Positions 17,479 through 25,990 of a stretch of 64,000 bases of DNA are shown one piece after another. Positions within the stretch are counted from its first letter, which is position 1; each line of letters opens with the position of its first letter. Location: positions 1 through 64,000 of the forward strand of contig DAOUBK010000082.1 of NCBI GenBank assembly GCA_034432635.1, written 5' to 3'. The position numbers were made by a program, and so were the translations under genes. The notes beneath the pieces are model-generated. The model saw only the letters and a list, made by a program, of their open reading frames with translations. It had not been told where the DNA came from and made no database searches. Source of the DNA: Roseiflexus sp034432635 (GTDB lineage: Bacteria; Chloroflexota; Chloroflexia; Chloroflexales; Roseiflexaceae).

Positions 17479-18507
17479 TCTGAACAGACGATCAGCCGCA
17501 AGCTCGACCATGTGCGCATCGTGCTGGGTGAAGATGTTGCCGCTAAAGGGGTTACCACCGGTTTCGCCGCTTACCGCCTGCCGCACGACGCTGCGCCCGA
17601 ACTCGACCTTGCCGAAATTGATACCAGTGTGACGTTTCTCGGCAAACGAATGCGCGTGCCGCTCCTCATCAGTTCAATGACCGGCGGCGCACGTGATGTG
17701 GCACGTATTAACGTGGCGCTCGCCGAAGCTGCCGAGGCGCTTGGACTGGCGATGGGAGTTGGTTCGCAGCGTGCAGCACTGGTCGATCCGCGCCTGGCGG
17801 ACACCTATCGCGTTCGTCATGTTGCACCCACGATCCCGTTGCTGGCGAACCTCGGTGCCGTACAGCTCAACTACGGTTTTGGCGTGGATGAATGTCGTCG
17901 CGCCGTCGATATGATCGAAGCCGATGCGCTGGTGCTGCATTTCAATGCGTTACAGGAAGCCGTTCAACCCGAAGGGAATACCAACTTCAAAGGATTGTTG
18001 CGGCGGATCGAAGAAGTGTGCCTGCACCTCGACGTGCCGGTGATCGCCAAGGAAGTGGGCAACGGCATTGGCGCAGCTACAGCGCGACGCCTGGTTGATG
18101 TGGGGGTGAAAATCATCGACGTGGCCGGCGCCGGGGGCACCAGCTGGAGCGAAGTTGAGCGCTTCCGCCACACAACCGAGCGCGGTGCACAGGTGGCTGG
18201 CGCTTTTGCCGGATGGGGCCTTCCCACAACCGAGGCGATCCGTCAGGTACGCGCCGCACTTCCCGACATTACGATCATCGGCAGTGGCGGTGTGCGCAGC
18301 GGCGTCGATGTAGCAAAAGCGATTGCGCTTGGCGCCGATCTCGCTGCCACTGCACGACCCGCGCTTATTCCGGCAGTCGATGAACGCGGCGCGGCGGCGG
18401 TTATTGAAAGTTTGCAGACCTATATCGACGAACTGCGGATCGCAATGTTTTGTACGGGGTGCGGCGACCTTGCAGCGCTGCGGCAGTTGCGTCTCGAACG
18501 GGTCTGA
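17470..18507 (+). CDS. fni: Type 2 isopentenyl-diphosphate delta-isomerase
   Basis: FMN- and NADPH-dependent isomerase that interconverts IPP and DMAPP for isoprenoid, carotenoid and chlorophyll side-chain synthesis. From ATG 17470 it has 345 residues: RKLDHVRIVL, LLISSMTGGA, MGVGSQRAAL, LHFNALQEAVQPEGN, VIAKEVGNGIG, VAGAGGTSWSEVE and GSGGVRSGVDVAKAIALGAD are all present and intact. ATG 17434 gives an in-frame product 12 residues longer because of the duplicated start. recF begins 26 bases after the stop, so the two may be cotranscribed. Confidence 0.95.
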   Translation: MSESEQTISRKLDHVRIVLGEDVAAKGVTTGFAAYRLPHDAAPELDLAEIDTSVTFLGKRMRVPLLISSMTGGARDVARINVALAEAAEALGLAMGVGSQRAALVDPRLADTYRVRHVAPTIPLLANLGAVQLNYGFGVDECRRAVDMIEADALVLHFNALQEAVQPEGNTNFKGLLRRIEEVCLHLDVPVIAKEVGNGIGAATARRLVDVGVKIIDVAGAGGTSWSEVERFRHTTERGAQVAGAFAGWGLPTTEAIRQVRAALPDITIIGSGGVRSGVDVAKAIALGADLAATARPALIPAVDERGAAAVIESLQTYIDELRIAMFCTGCGDLAALRQLRLERV

Positions 18508-18533
18508 GCGCTGTGTGCCCAACGGTCGCTGGT

Positions 18534-19718
18534 ATGTATGTATCACACCTCAGTCTACGCGATTTCCGCAACTACGAACGGCTCGATCTGACGCTCGAAC
18601 CGGGTGTGATTCTGCTCTACGGTCTGAATGCTGCCGGTAAAACGACTGTGCTCGAAGCGATTTACTTTCTGGCGACGACCCGCTCGCCGCGTGCCGGAGC
18701 GGATCGCGAGCTGGTGCGATTCGAGGCGCAGGGAGACATTGGCGTTCCCCCTTTTGCACGACTGGTATGCGACGTTATGCGCGCTGACGGGCATGTGCGT
18801 CTCGAAGTGGTGGTACAGCGTCGTGCTGACGACGAGTCACCCGGCGGCATCTCCCCGACGATCAAGACCGTGCGCGTGGATCGTAAGACCGTGCGCGCGC
18901 TCGACCTAGTGGGCAACCTGCGCGTGGTGCTCTTCACTCCAGCCGATATTGCGCTGATCACCGGCGCACCTGCCGAACGTCGCCGGTATCTGGATGTGAC
19001 CCTCTCGCAGATCGAGGGGCGCTACGTTCGCACCCTGGCACACTACCAGAAAGTGGTTCAACAGCGCAACAGCCTGTTGCGCGCCTGGCGTGACGGACGC
19101 CGTCCACTACGGTATGCCGGCGATGAACTGGCGTTCTGGGATCGGGAACTGGCAATGGCTGGATCATACCTGTTGCGTGAACGGCTCCGCGCAGTTGTCG
19201 ATCTCAATGAACTGACAGGACCACTCTACCGCCGGATGACCGGCAGTGATGCGCCGCTTGTTGTGACCTACCAGAGTAGCGTGGCAGGCATTGATCCGAC
19301 GTCCGACGGTCGGATGATCGAGCAGGCGTTTCTGGCGCACCTCACACATCTGCGCGACGACGAGATTGGACGCGGACAGACGTTGATCGGCCCACACCGC
19401 GACGACCTGCTTATTACTGTCGATGACATCCCAATGGGCGCATACGGTTCACGCGGGCAGCAGCGCAGCGCGACGCTGGCACTCAAACTCGGTGAGGCAG
19501 AACTGATGCGCGCGCGCACCGGCGATACGCCGGTGCTTCTGCTGGATGATGTGCTGTCGGAACTGGACGCCGAGCGGCGGGTGTATGTGCAGGAAGTTAT
19601 TGCACGCCCCGGTCAGCAAACTCTTGTAACCGCCACTAGCACCGACGACTTCAGCGTCGAATTCCTCAGAAGCGCGCGTCGCTGGCGCGTCGAGGGTGGC
19701 CGTCTCTATCCTGCCTGA
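18534..19718 (+). CDS. recF: DNA replication and repair protein RecF
   Basis: SMC-like ATPase that loads RecA at single-strand gaps. Start ATG 18534 gives MYVSHLSLRDFRNYERLDL, the canonical N-terminus; the frame is open further upstream but overlaps the isomerase. Walker A is GLNAAGKTTVLEAIYF, the signature region is SRGQQRSATLALKLGEAEL, and Walker B is VLLLDDVLSELDAERR. 394 residues is normal. The gene is not next to dnaA/dnaN/gyrB, its classical setting; here it sits behind an isoprenoid gene. Confidence 0.95.
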   Translation: MYVSHLSLRDFRNYERLDLTLEPGVILLYGLNAAGKTTVLEAIYFLATTRSPRAGADRELVRFEAQGDIGVPPFARLVCDVMRADGHVRLEVVVQRRADDESPGGISPTIKTVRVDRKTVRALDLVGNLRVVLFTPADIALITGAPAERRRYLDVTLSQIEGRYVRTLAHYQKVVQQRNSLLRAWRDGRRPLRYAGDELAFWDRELAMAGSYLLRERLRAVVDLNELTGPLYRRMTGSDAPLVVTYQSSVAGIDPTSDGRMIEQAFLAHLTHLRDDEIGRGQTLIGPHRDDLLITVDDIPMGAYGSRGQQRSATLALKLGEAELMRARTGDTPVLLLDDVLSELDAERRVYVQEVIARPGQQTLVTATSTDDFSVEFLRSARRWRVEGGRLYPA

Positions 19719-19750
19719 AGCCTCCAGGTACTCTGCCTGTGTCTACAAAA

Positions 19751-19787
19751 CCTGTCCCCTCTTCCGTAGTACGAAAGAGGGGACAGG
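19751..19787 (-). terminator. Rho-independent terminator (strong palindrome)
   Basis: A 13-bp perfect stem (19751-19763 with 19775-19787, CCTGTCCCCTCTT) encloses an 11-base loop that can itself pair CGTA/TACG. On the minus strand it is followed by TTTTGTAGAC, so it should end the phasin-like transcript. It may also stop readthrough from recF. Confidence 0.8.
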
Positions 19788-19929
19788 GGCAGAACGTCAC
19801 ACCTCCCTCACGCTACGACGCCGGGGTCAGCATGGTATGGTTGCAGCATTGCAGCGTGCTTTTCACCGTCCGCGCCAGCATATGCGGAGACGCAGTCACG
19901 GCGGCGGGAGTGAGGATTGCTCGAAGGAA

Positions 19930-20418
19930 TTACTCCTTCTTTTCACCTGTGCTAGACATCCAGCTTTCCATCATTTTGCGCTGCGCTTCGATCGCGCTGT
20001 TGACCGTTTCGCGCCATGCATCGAATGCTTTGCGCGTCCCCTCGTCCCAGTTCTGAGCCATGGCAGCCGCATCAGCCTTTGCAACTGCATCCAGCCAGTT
20101 GCTCCAGATCTCGTTCTGCACATTCGTCCAGCGCTGGGTGGTTTCGACGATCAGAGTGGATATTTCCTCCATCTGCTTGCCCATCAGCGGCATAGCGGTC
20201 ATGCTTTCCGACCAGAACTTAACGAAGTCGGCCTGGGCGTTGAGCGAGCGCTGCATGACATCTTTCCATGCCGATACCGCCTGCTTCCACTCTTCACTGG
20301 CAGGTTGTGCACTCATCGTCGGCATCAGCGAGCGCCAGTTCTCCCACAGCGCTTGCTGTGCCTTTGTCCAGGTCTGCATCAATTCCTGGGTTTGAGTCAG
20401 CCAGTCGTTGTTTGCCAT
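19930..20418 (-). CDS. Phasin-like / PhaE-like polyhydroxyalkanoate-associated protein
   Basis: 162 residues, almost wholly amphipathic helix, rich in Trp, Gln and Ala: WLTQTQELMQTWTKAQQAL, ALWENWRSLMP, WKDVMQRSLNAQADFVKFW, VQNEIWSNWLDAVAKAD. This regular W-x-x-W/M pattern resembles phasins or the PhaE subunit of class III PHA synthase. Such proteins coat polyhydroxyalkanoate granules or help the synthase. No phaC or other PHA gene is in the window. The terminator at 19751-19787 lies 140 bases downstream. A generic helical protein cannot be excluded. Confidence 0.65.
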   Translation of the reverse strand: MANNDWLTQTQELMQTWTKAQQALWENWRSLMPTMSAQPASEEWKQAVSAWKDVMQRSLNAQADFVKFWSESMTAMPLMGKQMEEISTLIVETTQRWTNVQNEIWSNWLDAVAKADAAAMAQNWDEGTRKAFDAWRETVNSAIEAQRKMMESWMSSTGEKKE

Positions 20419-20641
20419 AGCATGTCTCCTTTTTATTCAGCCGGTATGCTGGTGCGCCGTGGTTCATAGAATTCCCTTCGGATGCAAAATCAGTATACAC
20501 ACGTGAAGAATGCTCACAGTTACGCGCGCCTGTTCCTGCAGCCAGGCTTTGAAGCACATCGGTGCGCGGTGGAGAGTATGCGCAACATTCTGTCGCGGTG
20601 CAGCGTCCCATCACCGGTTTGGATCGTCGTGGTGGTAAAAA

Positions 20642-20650
20642 TGGTATACT
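20642..20650 (+). promoter_or_regulatory. Extended -10 box for the FHA protein
   Basis: TGGTATACT fits the TGnTAnnnT pattern, with a predicted leader of about 37 bases before ATG 20693. No clear -35 is present. The rest of the 20419-20692 gap shows no other convincing signal. Confidence 0.5.
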
Positions 20651-20692
20651 TGTGACAATCAGGCAGATTGCGTCCCTCAGAGGAGTGTCATT

Positions 20693-21490
20693 ATGCCGTT
20701 CTGTCCTCAATGTGGCGTCGATAATCCTGCAGGTGCGCGTTATTGCGATCAGTGCGGCGCAATGTTGATACCGGTGCCGGCGCAAACCGCAGCGCCGGCA
20801 ACTACTCCGGCAACATCTGTCCCGGCGATCGGTCCGACCGTTTGCCCGCAGTGCGGTCAGGCTGCGATTCCCGGCGAAGCGTTCTGCGATAACTGTGGCG
20901 CGCCCTTGAGCGCGCCATCGCGCCTGGTTGCGCCGGTTGTGCCGCCGCACAGCGCTGCTCCGCCACAACCGGTGTATCCACCGCCAACACCGGTCACGAT
21001 TCCTCCAACGCCGCCTGCGCCTGCCGCACCATCGTCATACCAGGCGCCGCCGGTGCCGCCTGCGCCTGCCGCACCACCGTCATACCAGGCGCCGCCAGTG
21101 TCTCCTGCGCCTGCCACACCGCCGGTATCGCCGCCGACACCAGCGCCCATCAGCGGACGGACATCGCTGGCTCCATCGAATCTGGTTGTTGTCGGCGCAG
21201 GCGCCGCTCTGCCATTGCCCGCAGCATCGCAGGCAATCATCGGGAGAAGCGACCCGGTCAGCAAGTTTTATCCCGATATCGATCTCAATCCGTATGGCGC
21301 ACTCGATCAAGGCGTCGGGCGACGCCACGCGCGCATCTTCCTGCAGAGCGGGCAGGTGTTGATCGAAGACCTCGATAGTATCAACGGAACGCTGATCAAC
21401 GGTCAGCGGACGCTTCCCTTCCAACCGCGCCCCCTGTCTGATGGTGATCAGATCACCCTGGGGCGGATGCTGCTACGCTTCCAGGCATAA
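20693..21490 (+). CDS. Double zinc-ribbon protein with C-terminal FHA domain
   Basis: 265 residues. Two CxxC-x(n)-CxxC zinc ribbons open the protein (CPQCGVDNPAGARYCDQCG and CPQCGQAAIPGEAFCDNCG). A Pro/Ala-rich linker with a 15-residue repeat covers about residues 90-155, and an FHA domain fills 165-265. The FHA signature residues are seen in IIGRSDP, GRRHARI and SINGTLING, so phosphothreonine binding is probably intact. No Ser/Thr kinase gene lies in the window. It is followed by the frameshifted J-domain gene, which also opens with a zinc ribbon, so the two may once have worked together. Confidence 0.85.
   Translation: MPFCPQCGVDNPAGARYCDQCGAMLIPVPAQTAAPATTPATSVPAIGPTVCPQCGQAAIPGEAFCDNCGAPLSAPSRLVAPVVPPHSAAPPQPVYPPPTPVTIPPTPPAPAAPSSYQAPPVPPAPAAPPSYQAPPVSPAPATPPVSPPTPAPISGRTSLAPSNLVVVGAGAALPLPAASQAIIGRSDPVSKFYPDIDLNPYGALDQGVGRRHARIFLQSGQVLIEDLDSINGTLINGQRTLPFQPRPLSDGDQITLGRMLLRFQA
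21011..21130 (+). repeat. 45-bp tandem repeat in the FHA protein linker
   Basis: Two near-identical 45-base units (21011-21055, 21056-21100) and a diverged partial third encode PPAPAAPxSYQAPPV-type repeats. The frame is kept, so the linker can lengthen or shorten without breaking the protein. Confidence 0.85.
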
Positions 21491-21526
21491 GAACACACAG
21501 CCGTAGAACAAAAACAGGTCCGCAGT

Positions 21527-22962
21527 ATGACATTTGATCGAGACTGTCCATCGTGCGGCGCAACGTTGGGCAATGATGGCATATGCCCGTCGTGCAGTTC
21601 GCTATCGCGCGGCTTTTTTCGCGGATTTGATCTGGATGCGCCACAGGTTGCCGCAGCCGTGGCACGCGGTCTCGATTTTTACCGCCTGCTCGATGTCGAT
21701 CAGCAGGCGGAAGCGTCGAGATCGCCCGGCAGTATCGGCGACTGCGGACGCTCTTTCCCGATGACCCAACATCGCTGGCGCCAGAACCGCACCGCAAGTT
21801 CGAACTGCTTCAGGTCGCCGGTCGTATCCTGACCGACCCATCGCTGCGCGCCCTCTACGATCAACTACGCGCATCCGCCACGCCGCACATCCAGAACGAA
21901 GTGGTTCGCCGCAACCGGCGCAGCCTGCACCACCGGTCGTCCCACCGCTCGTCGGACCGCCTGCCGCCGAACCGGTAGGCTTCTATGCAATGCTGGGGCT
22001 TGCGCCGGGCATCTCACGAGACGCGACCCAGGAGTGCCGCGCACGAGGACGCCCTACTCGTCAGGGGAGAGCCTGGCTACAGTGGAGAGCGCACGCCCTC
22101 CGACACCGGAGGAGGTCGATGCTGCTTCTTATGCGCTGCAACGCATGATCCTGCTTCGTCCAGGGTTATCGCCCGAAGAGCGGGAAGCGCGCGCCGGTGA
22201 ATGTGAAACCGCCCGACGTATCCTCAGAAACGAGCGGCTCGGCAGCCGGTACGACGGTCTTTGGCAGGCGTTTCGCCAGGGAAACTTCAATCAGGGTCAT
22301 CTCGAAGGATTGCGTGCATTGATTGAAGAAGTGCGCGCCGTCGACGATCCAGACTCGAACGCAACGCTCTTACCCGACCAGGCGGAAGCACTGCTCCGAC
22401 AGGGACAAGGACTGATCGCCGCCGGGTTGCCGCGTGAGGCGCTCGAACCGTTGCGCCGGGCGTGTGCTGCGTTGCCAGATCGGTCAGAAGCACACGCTGT
22501 GTACGCCAGCGCGATACTGGCATCCACCGATCCGCTCGATCTCGGCGCTCACGCGCTGCGCCAGGCGCTGACAGCGATCGAAACCGCCGCGCGCCTTGGC
22601 AACCCGCTACCTGGAAGCGACGCGCTCCTGGCGCTCTGCCGGGGTCTCCTGGCGCGTGACGCCGGCGACATGCGCCAGGCCGAAAGCGAACTTTCCGCTG
22701 CAGTACAGCAAGACCCATCGCTTGCCACTGCCTGGCGCGGACTGGCGGCGCTGGCAATCGGGTGCGGGGCGCATGGTGAAGCCATCGAACACTGCCGGCG
22801 CGCCCTGAAAGATCGACCCACGCGATGAGCGCGCCTGGTTGATGCTTGCAGGCGCCTGCCTGCGCGCCCGTCGCTACGCAGAGGCGCGCGCTGCGGCAGA
22901 ACAGGCTGCCGCACTGCGCGGCATAAGCGCCGACACAATTCTTGCGGACATCGGAATCTGAT
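21527..22962 (+). pseudogene. Frameshifted zinc-ribbon / J-domain-like / TPR protein
   Basis: One ancestral ORF can be followed through three frames. Segment 1 from ATG 21527 has a zinc ribbon (CPSCGATLGNDGICPSC) and starts a J-like domain (LDFYRLLDVDQQAEA). Segment 2 (IARQYRRLRTLFPDDP ... GRILTDPSLRALYDQLRA) needs a one-base deletion near 21718. A Pro-rich linker plus VGFYAMLGLAPGISRDA needs another near 21900. The helical TPR-like part (ASYALQRMILLRPGLSPEER to ALKD) needs a third near 22020-22100. A final +1 shift near 22814 restores DERAWLMLAGACLRARRY to the stop at 22962. The neighbours are intact, so decay is likelier than general sequencing error. Confidence 0.8.
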
Positions 22963-22964
22963 GG

Positions 22965-22992
22965 TTGCACAATTGCCATCGTGTGCTATACT
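22965..22992 (+). promoter_or_regulatory. Promoter for the Yip1-like gene
   Basis: TTGCAC (22965-22970) and TATACT (22987-22992) are 16 bases apart. The predicted start near 22999 gives a leader of about 225 bases that contains a short ORF with its own ribosome-binding site. Confidence 0.65.
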
Positions 22993-23119
22993 CGATAGCG
23001 GACTACGGCGCTGTCCGCCAGATCTCCGCCCATAGCAGAGCAAGATTTGCAAAGAAGCACGTTTGCCTATCCGAAACATCTCATAGCGCGACGCGTATAA
23101 GGAGTCAGGGAGACGCTTC

Positions 23120-23212
23120 ATGGGGGCGTGGCGCGCAATGTCGCTCGGCGCTCTTGTACAGGCAACAGGTTTCCTAATGTCGGTCAATCGTTCAATCGTA
23201 CACACATTGTGA
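23120..23212 (+). CDS. Candidate 30-residue leader peptide
   Basis: ATG 23120 follows AGTCAGGGAGACGCTTC, a fair Shine-Dalgarno. The frame encodes 30 residues (MGAWRAMSLGALVQATGFLM and ten more) and ends at a TGA that overlaps the GAGGAGG of the next gene, 13 bases before its ATG. The product has a hydrophobic middle. The overlap of stop and ribosome-binding site suggests translational coupling. It could be a chance ORF; conservation in related genomes has not been examined. Confidence 0.4.
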   Translation: MGAWRAMSLGALVQATGFLMSVNRSIVHTL

Positions 23213-23225
23213 GGAGGAACCAACG

Positions 23226-23831
23226 ATGATGGTACAAGGGGTTTCGATCAACGAGATGCTCAACCAGAGCATTCAGGTGCTGACCAAGCCGAGCGTTGAA
23301 ACATTCGAGCGCTTCGAGCGGCATGGCGGTCAGCGTGAGGCGACGATCTACATTATGGTTGCGGCAGCGATCAGCGCCGTGGCTGCGCTGGTCTTTGGGC
23401 TTCTGAACGGTATCGTGGCAGCATTGATCGGAGCTGCTTTTGGTTTTATCCTGCCGGTAATCGGTTTCTACATTTTTGTCTTTCTGGTCTATTTCATCGG
23501 GAAACAGCAGGGTGGCACCGGCACACAGGACGAAGTGTTCTACACCATGTCGCTGTTCGTTGCGCCTATTCAGGCAGTTACTGGCGCAGTAGGCGCCATC
23601 CCTCTCCTCAACTGTCTGGCGCTGCCGGTCACGCTTGCGCTGGGTATCTACCAGATCTATCTGGGCTATCTGGGGGTGCGTTCGAGCATGAACCTTGACC
23701 AGAATAAGGCGATCATCACGATGGTGCTAGCATTCATCGCGCAGTTTATCATCATCATTATCGTTGGTGCAGTCTTTGGCATTATTCTTGCAACGTTCGG
23801 CGTGGCTAGCGGCGCTATTGAGCTCAACTGA
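23226..23831 (+). CDS. Yip1-like membrane protein
   Basis: 201 residues with a soluble N-terminus (NEMLNQSIQVLTKPSVETFERF) and about five membrane helices starting near residue 40. The opening block, where a peripheral segment precedes a glycine-rich hydrophobic bundle, and VFYTMSLFVAPIQAVTG match bacterial Yip1-family proteins as I know them. Function is not established for these. GAGGAGG lies 8 bases before the ATG, and an ATG-ATG pair begins the gene. A long leader with a short ORF precedes it. Confidence 0.75.
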   Translation: MMVQGVSINEMLNQSIQVLTKPSVETFERFERHGGQREATIYIMVAAAISAVAALVFGLLNGIVAALIGAAFGFILPVIGFYIFVFLVYFIGKQQGGTGTQDEVFYTMSLFVAPIQAVTGAVGAIPLLNCLALPVTLALGIYQIYLGYLGVRSSMNLDQNKAIITMVLAFIAQFIIIIIVGAVFGIILATFGVASGAIELN

Positions 23832-23945
23832 CGCCCTTATTCACACTTCGAGACAAAGCATGCCGGGGGAGCGCGTGATGCGCTCCCTCTGTGCTGACAG
23901 GGCGCTGCGCCATCCGCTGCTATCGATAAGACGTACCATTGTTTG

Positions 23946-24755
23946 ATGGATCGATCAAACAAGAGGACTGTCATCGCTCCTATGTCGTTTTCCTCGGGTA
24001 CACATGCTGAACCGCTGATTATTCTCGATCGTGTTTCGAAGAGTTATGAAGAAGCCGGTCGCGAGCGCGTCGTGCTGCGCGATGTCAGCGCCTCGTTCGC
24101 GCGCGGTGAGTTTGTGGTGCTGGTCGGCAAGAGCGGATCGGGCAAAAGTACGCTCCTGAACCTGATCAGTGGCATCGATACGCCAACCTCCGGCGAGATC
24201 ATCGTGAACGGGCAATCGTTGACCCGCCTGCCGGAACGTGAACGAACCCTGTTTCGGCGCCGCTCGATCGGCTTCATCTTTCAGTTCTACAATCTGACGC
24301 CAACGCTGACGGTGCTGGAGAATCTGCTTCTGCCGCTCGAGTTGAACGGTCGAGTAACGGCGCGTGACCGCGCGGCTGCACTCGATCTGCTGGCGCAGAT
24401 CGGGCTTGCCGATCGCCGGAATGCTTACCCTGACCGTCTTTCCGGTGGAGAACAGCAACGAGTGGCGGTTGCGCGCGCGCTGGTGCATGATCCTCTGCTG
24501 GTGCTGGCGGATGAGCCGACCGGGAACCTCGATAGCGAAACTAGTCAGCAGGTGCTCGATATGCTCGATACCCTTACCCGCCGCGCCGGGAAAAACCTCG
24601 TGATGGTTACCCATAGCCCTGAGGTGGTCGGTCTGGCGGATCGCCTGTTCCGGATTGTCGAAGGGCATCTGACCGAAGAACAGGCGTTGGCAGCGCGTCC
24701 GTTCCCCTCATCCTCACGGCCCCCGTCTTCCTTTCGGGAAGAAGGAGGCATCTGA
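23946..24755 (+). CDS. ABC transporter ATP-binding protein (LolD/MacB type)
   Basis: About 269 residues with a complete ATPase: Walker A VGKSGSGKSTLLNLISG, Q-loop FIFQFYNLTPTLTVLENLL, signature RLSGGEQQRVAVARALVHDP, Walker B LVLADEPTGNLDSETS and H-loop VMVTHSPE. GNLDS places it in the LolD/FtsE/MacB group, which pairs with FtsX-like permeases to move lipoproteins, lipids or peptides. No permease is adjacent here, so the partner must be elsewhere. The start is uncertain: ATG 23946 or ATG 23982 (MSFSSG). Neither has a convincing ribosome-binding site. Confidence 0.88.
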   Translation: MDRSNKRTVIAPMSFSSGTHAEPLIILDRVSKSYEEAGRERVVLRDVSASFARGEFVVLVGKSGSGKSTLLNLISGIDTPTSGEIIVNGQSLTRLPERERTLFRRRSIGFIFQFYNLTPTLTVLENLLLPLELNGRVTARDRAAALDLLAQIGLADRRNAYPDRLSGGEQQRVAVARALVHDPLLVLADEPTGNLDSETSQQVLDMLDTLTRRAGKNLVMVTHSPEVVGLADRLFRIVEGHLTEEQALAARPFPSSSRPPSSFREEGGI

Positions 24756-24879
24756 GCGTCTTGAAGCCTGACAGCAGAGAGAACACAAGGGCTGAGCAAA
24801 CATAACCGTTTCATCCTTGATTCTTTCCTGCAAAGGTGTAGACTCTCAGAGAGTGCTGTTCCATCACGAGGAGGTCGCT

Positions 24880-25977
24880 ATGAGCAGGCGTACATTCCTT
24901 GCGCCCGGCGTCGTTCTGGGCGATTGGTGGCATCACACCACCGACGGACGTTTGCAGTGCGATCTCTGCCCGCGCGGTTGCACCATGCGTCCAGGTCAGC
25001 ATGGGTTCTGCTTCGTGCGCGAAGCGCGTGCAGAAGGGGTTGTGTTGACCTCATATGGGCGTGCATCGGGTTTCTGCGCCGATCCGATCGAGAAGAAGCC
25101 GCTCTTCCATTTTCTGCCCGGCACCGGCGTCTTTTCCTTTGGCACCGCCGGATGCAACCTGGGATGCCGCTTCTGTCAGAACTGGTCGATCTCCAAAGCA
25201 CGCGAGATGGCGTTACTCGATGCACACGCCACCCCGGAGGAAGTCGTCGAAGCGGCGCTTGCCGCCGGATGCCGGAGCGTTGCATTTACCTACAACGATC
25301 CGGTTATTTTTGCTGAATATGCTATCGACTGCGCTCGCGCCGCGCATGAACGCGGCCTGGCGACAGTAGCGGTGTCGGCAGGCTACATCTCACCTCAGGC
25401 GCGCCCTGCCTTCTTCGAGCACATCGATGCAGCCAATATCGACCTCAAGGGGTTCAGCGAGGAGTTTTACCGGCGCCTGTGCCTTGGCTCACTGGCGCCG
25501 GTGCTCGATACGTTGCGCTGGTTGCGTCACGAGACGAGGGTCTGGCTGGAAGTCACCAACCTGATCATCCCAGGCGCCAACGATGCACCAGATGATGTTG
25601 CACGCCTGTGCGACTGGTTCGTGCGCGAACTTGGACCGGATGTGCCGCTGCATTTCACTGGGTTTCACCCCGATTATCGCATGCTCGCCACACCGCCAAC
25701 CCCGGCTGCAACCCTGAAACGCGCCCGTGACCAGGCGCTCGCCGCCGGTATTCGCTACGTGTATACCGGAAATGTGGACGATAGCGAAAGGCAATCGACG
25801 ATCTGCGCCGGTTGCGGCTTACGGGTCATCGAGCGTAACTGGTATCACCTGAAACGCTGGCGGCTCGACGCATCCGGTCGGTGTGTTCGCTGCGGTCATC
25901 CGGTTCCGGGGCGTTTCGAGAGTGCGCCAGGACGCTGGAAAGGACGCATCATGCCGGTACGCATTGTTACGGCGTGA
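24880..25977 (+). CDS. amrS: AmmeMemoRadiSam system radical SAM enzyme
   Basis: 365 residues from ATG 24880, with GAGGAGG 5 bases upstream. The radical SAM cluster motif is GTAGCNLGCRFCQNWSISKA (CxxxCxxC with F before the last Cys), preceded by DLCPRGCTMRPGQHGFCFVR. EKKPLFHFLPG, FTYNDPVIFAEYA and NIDLKGFSEEFYRRLCLG are typical of the pyruvate-formate-lyase-activase-like AmrS group. The C-terminus adds a CxxC...CxxC zinc-like pair (CAGCG and CVRCG). The family is named for its link to AMMECR1 and Memo; a Memo gene lies 20 kb away (45579-46412), but no AMMECR1 gene is here. Reaction unknown. Confidence 0.9.
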   Translation: MSRRTFLAPGVVLGDWWHHTTDGRLQCDLCPRGCTMRPGQHGFCFVREARAEGVVLTSYGRASGFCADPIEKKPLFHFLPGTGVFSFGTAGCNLGCRFCQNWSISKAREMALLDAHATPEEVVEAALAAGCRSVAFTYNDPVIFAEYAIDCARAAHERGLATVAVSAGYISPQARPAFFEHIDAANIDLKGFSEEFYRRLCLGSLAPVLDTLRWLRHETRVWLEVTNLIIPGANDAPDDVARLCDWFVRELGPDVPLHFTGFHPDYRMLATPPTPAATLKRARDQALAAGIRYVYTGNVDDSERQSTICAGCGLRVIERNWYHLKRWRLDASGRCVRCGHPVPGRFESAPGRWKGRIMPVRIVTA

Positions 25978-25990
25978 CAGAGCGCCTGTG

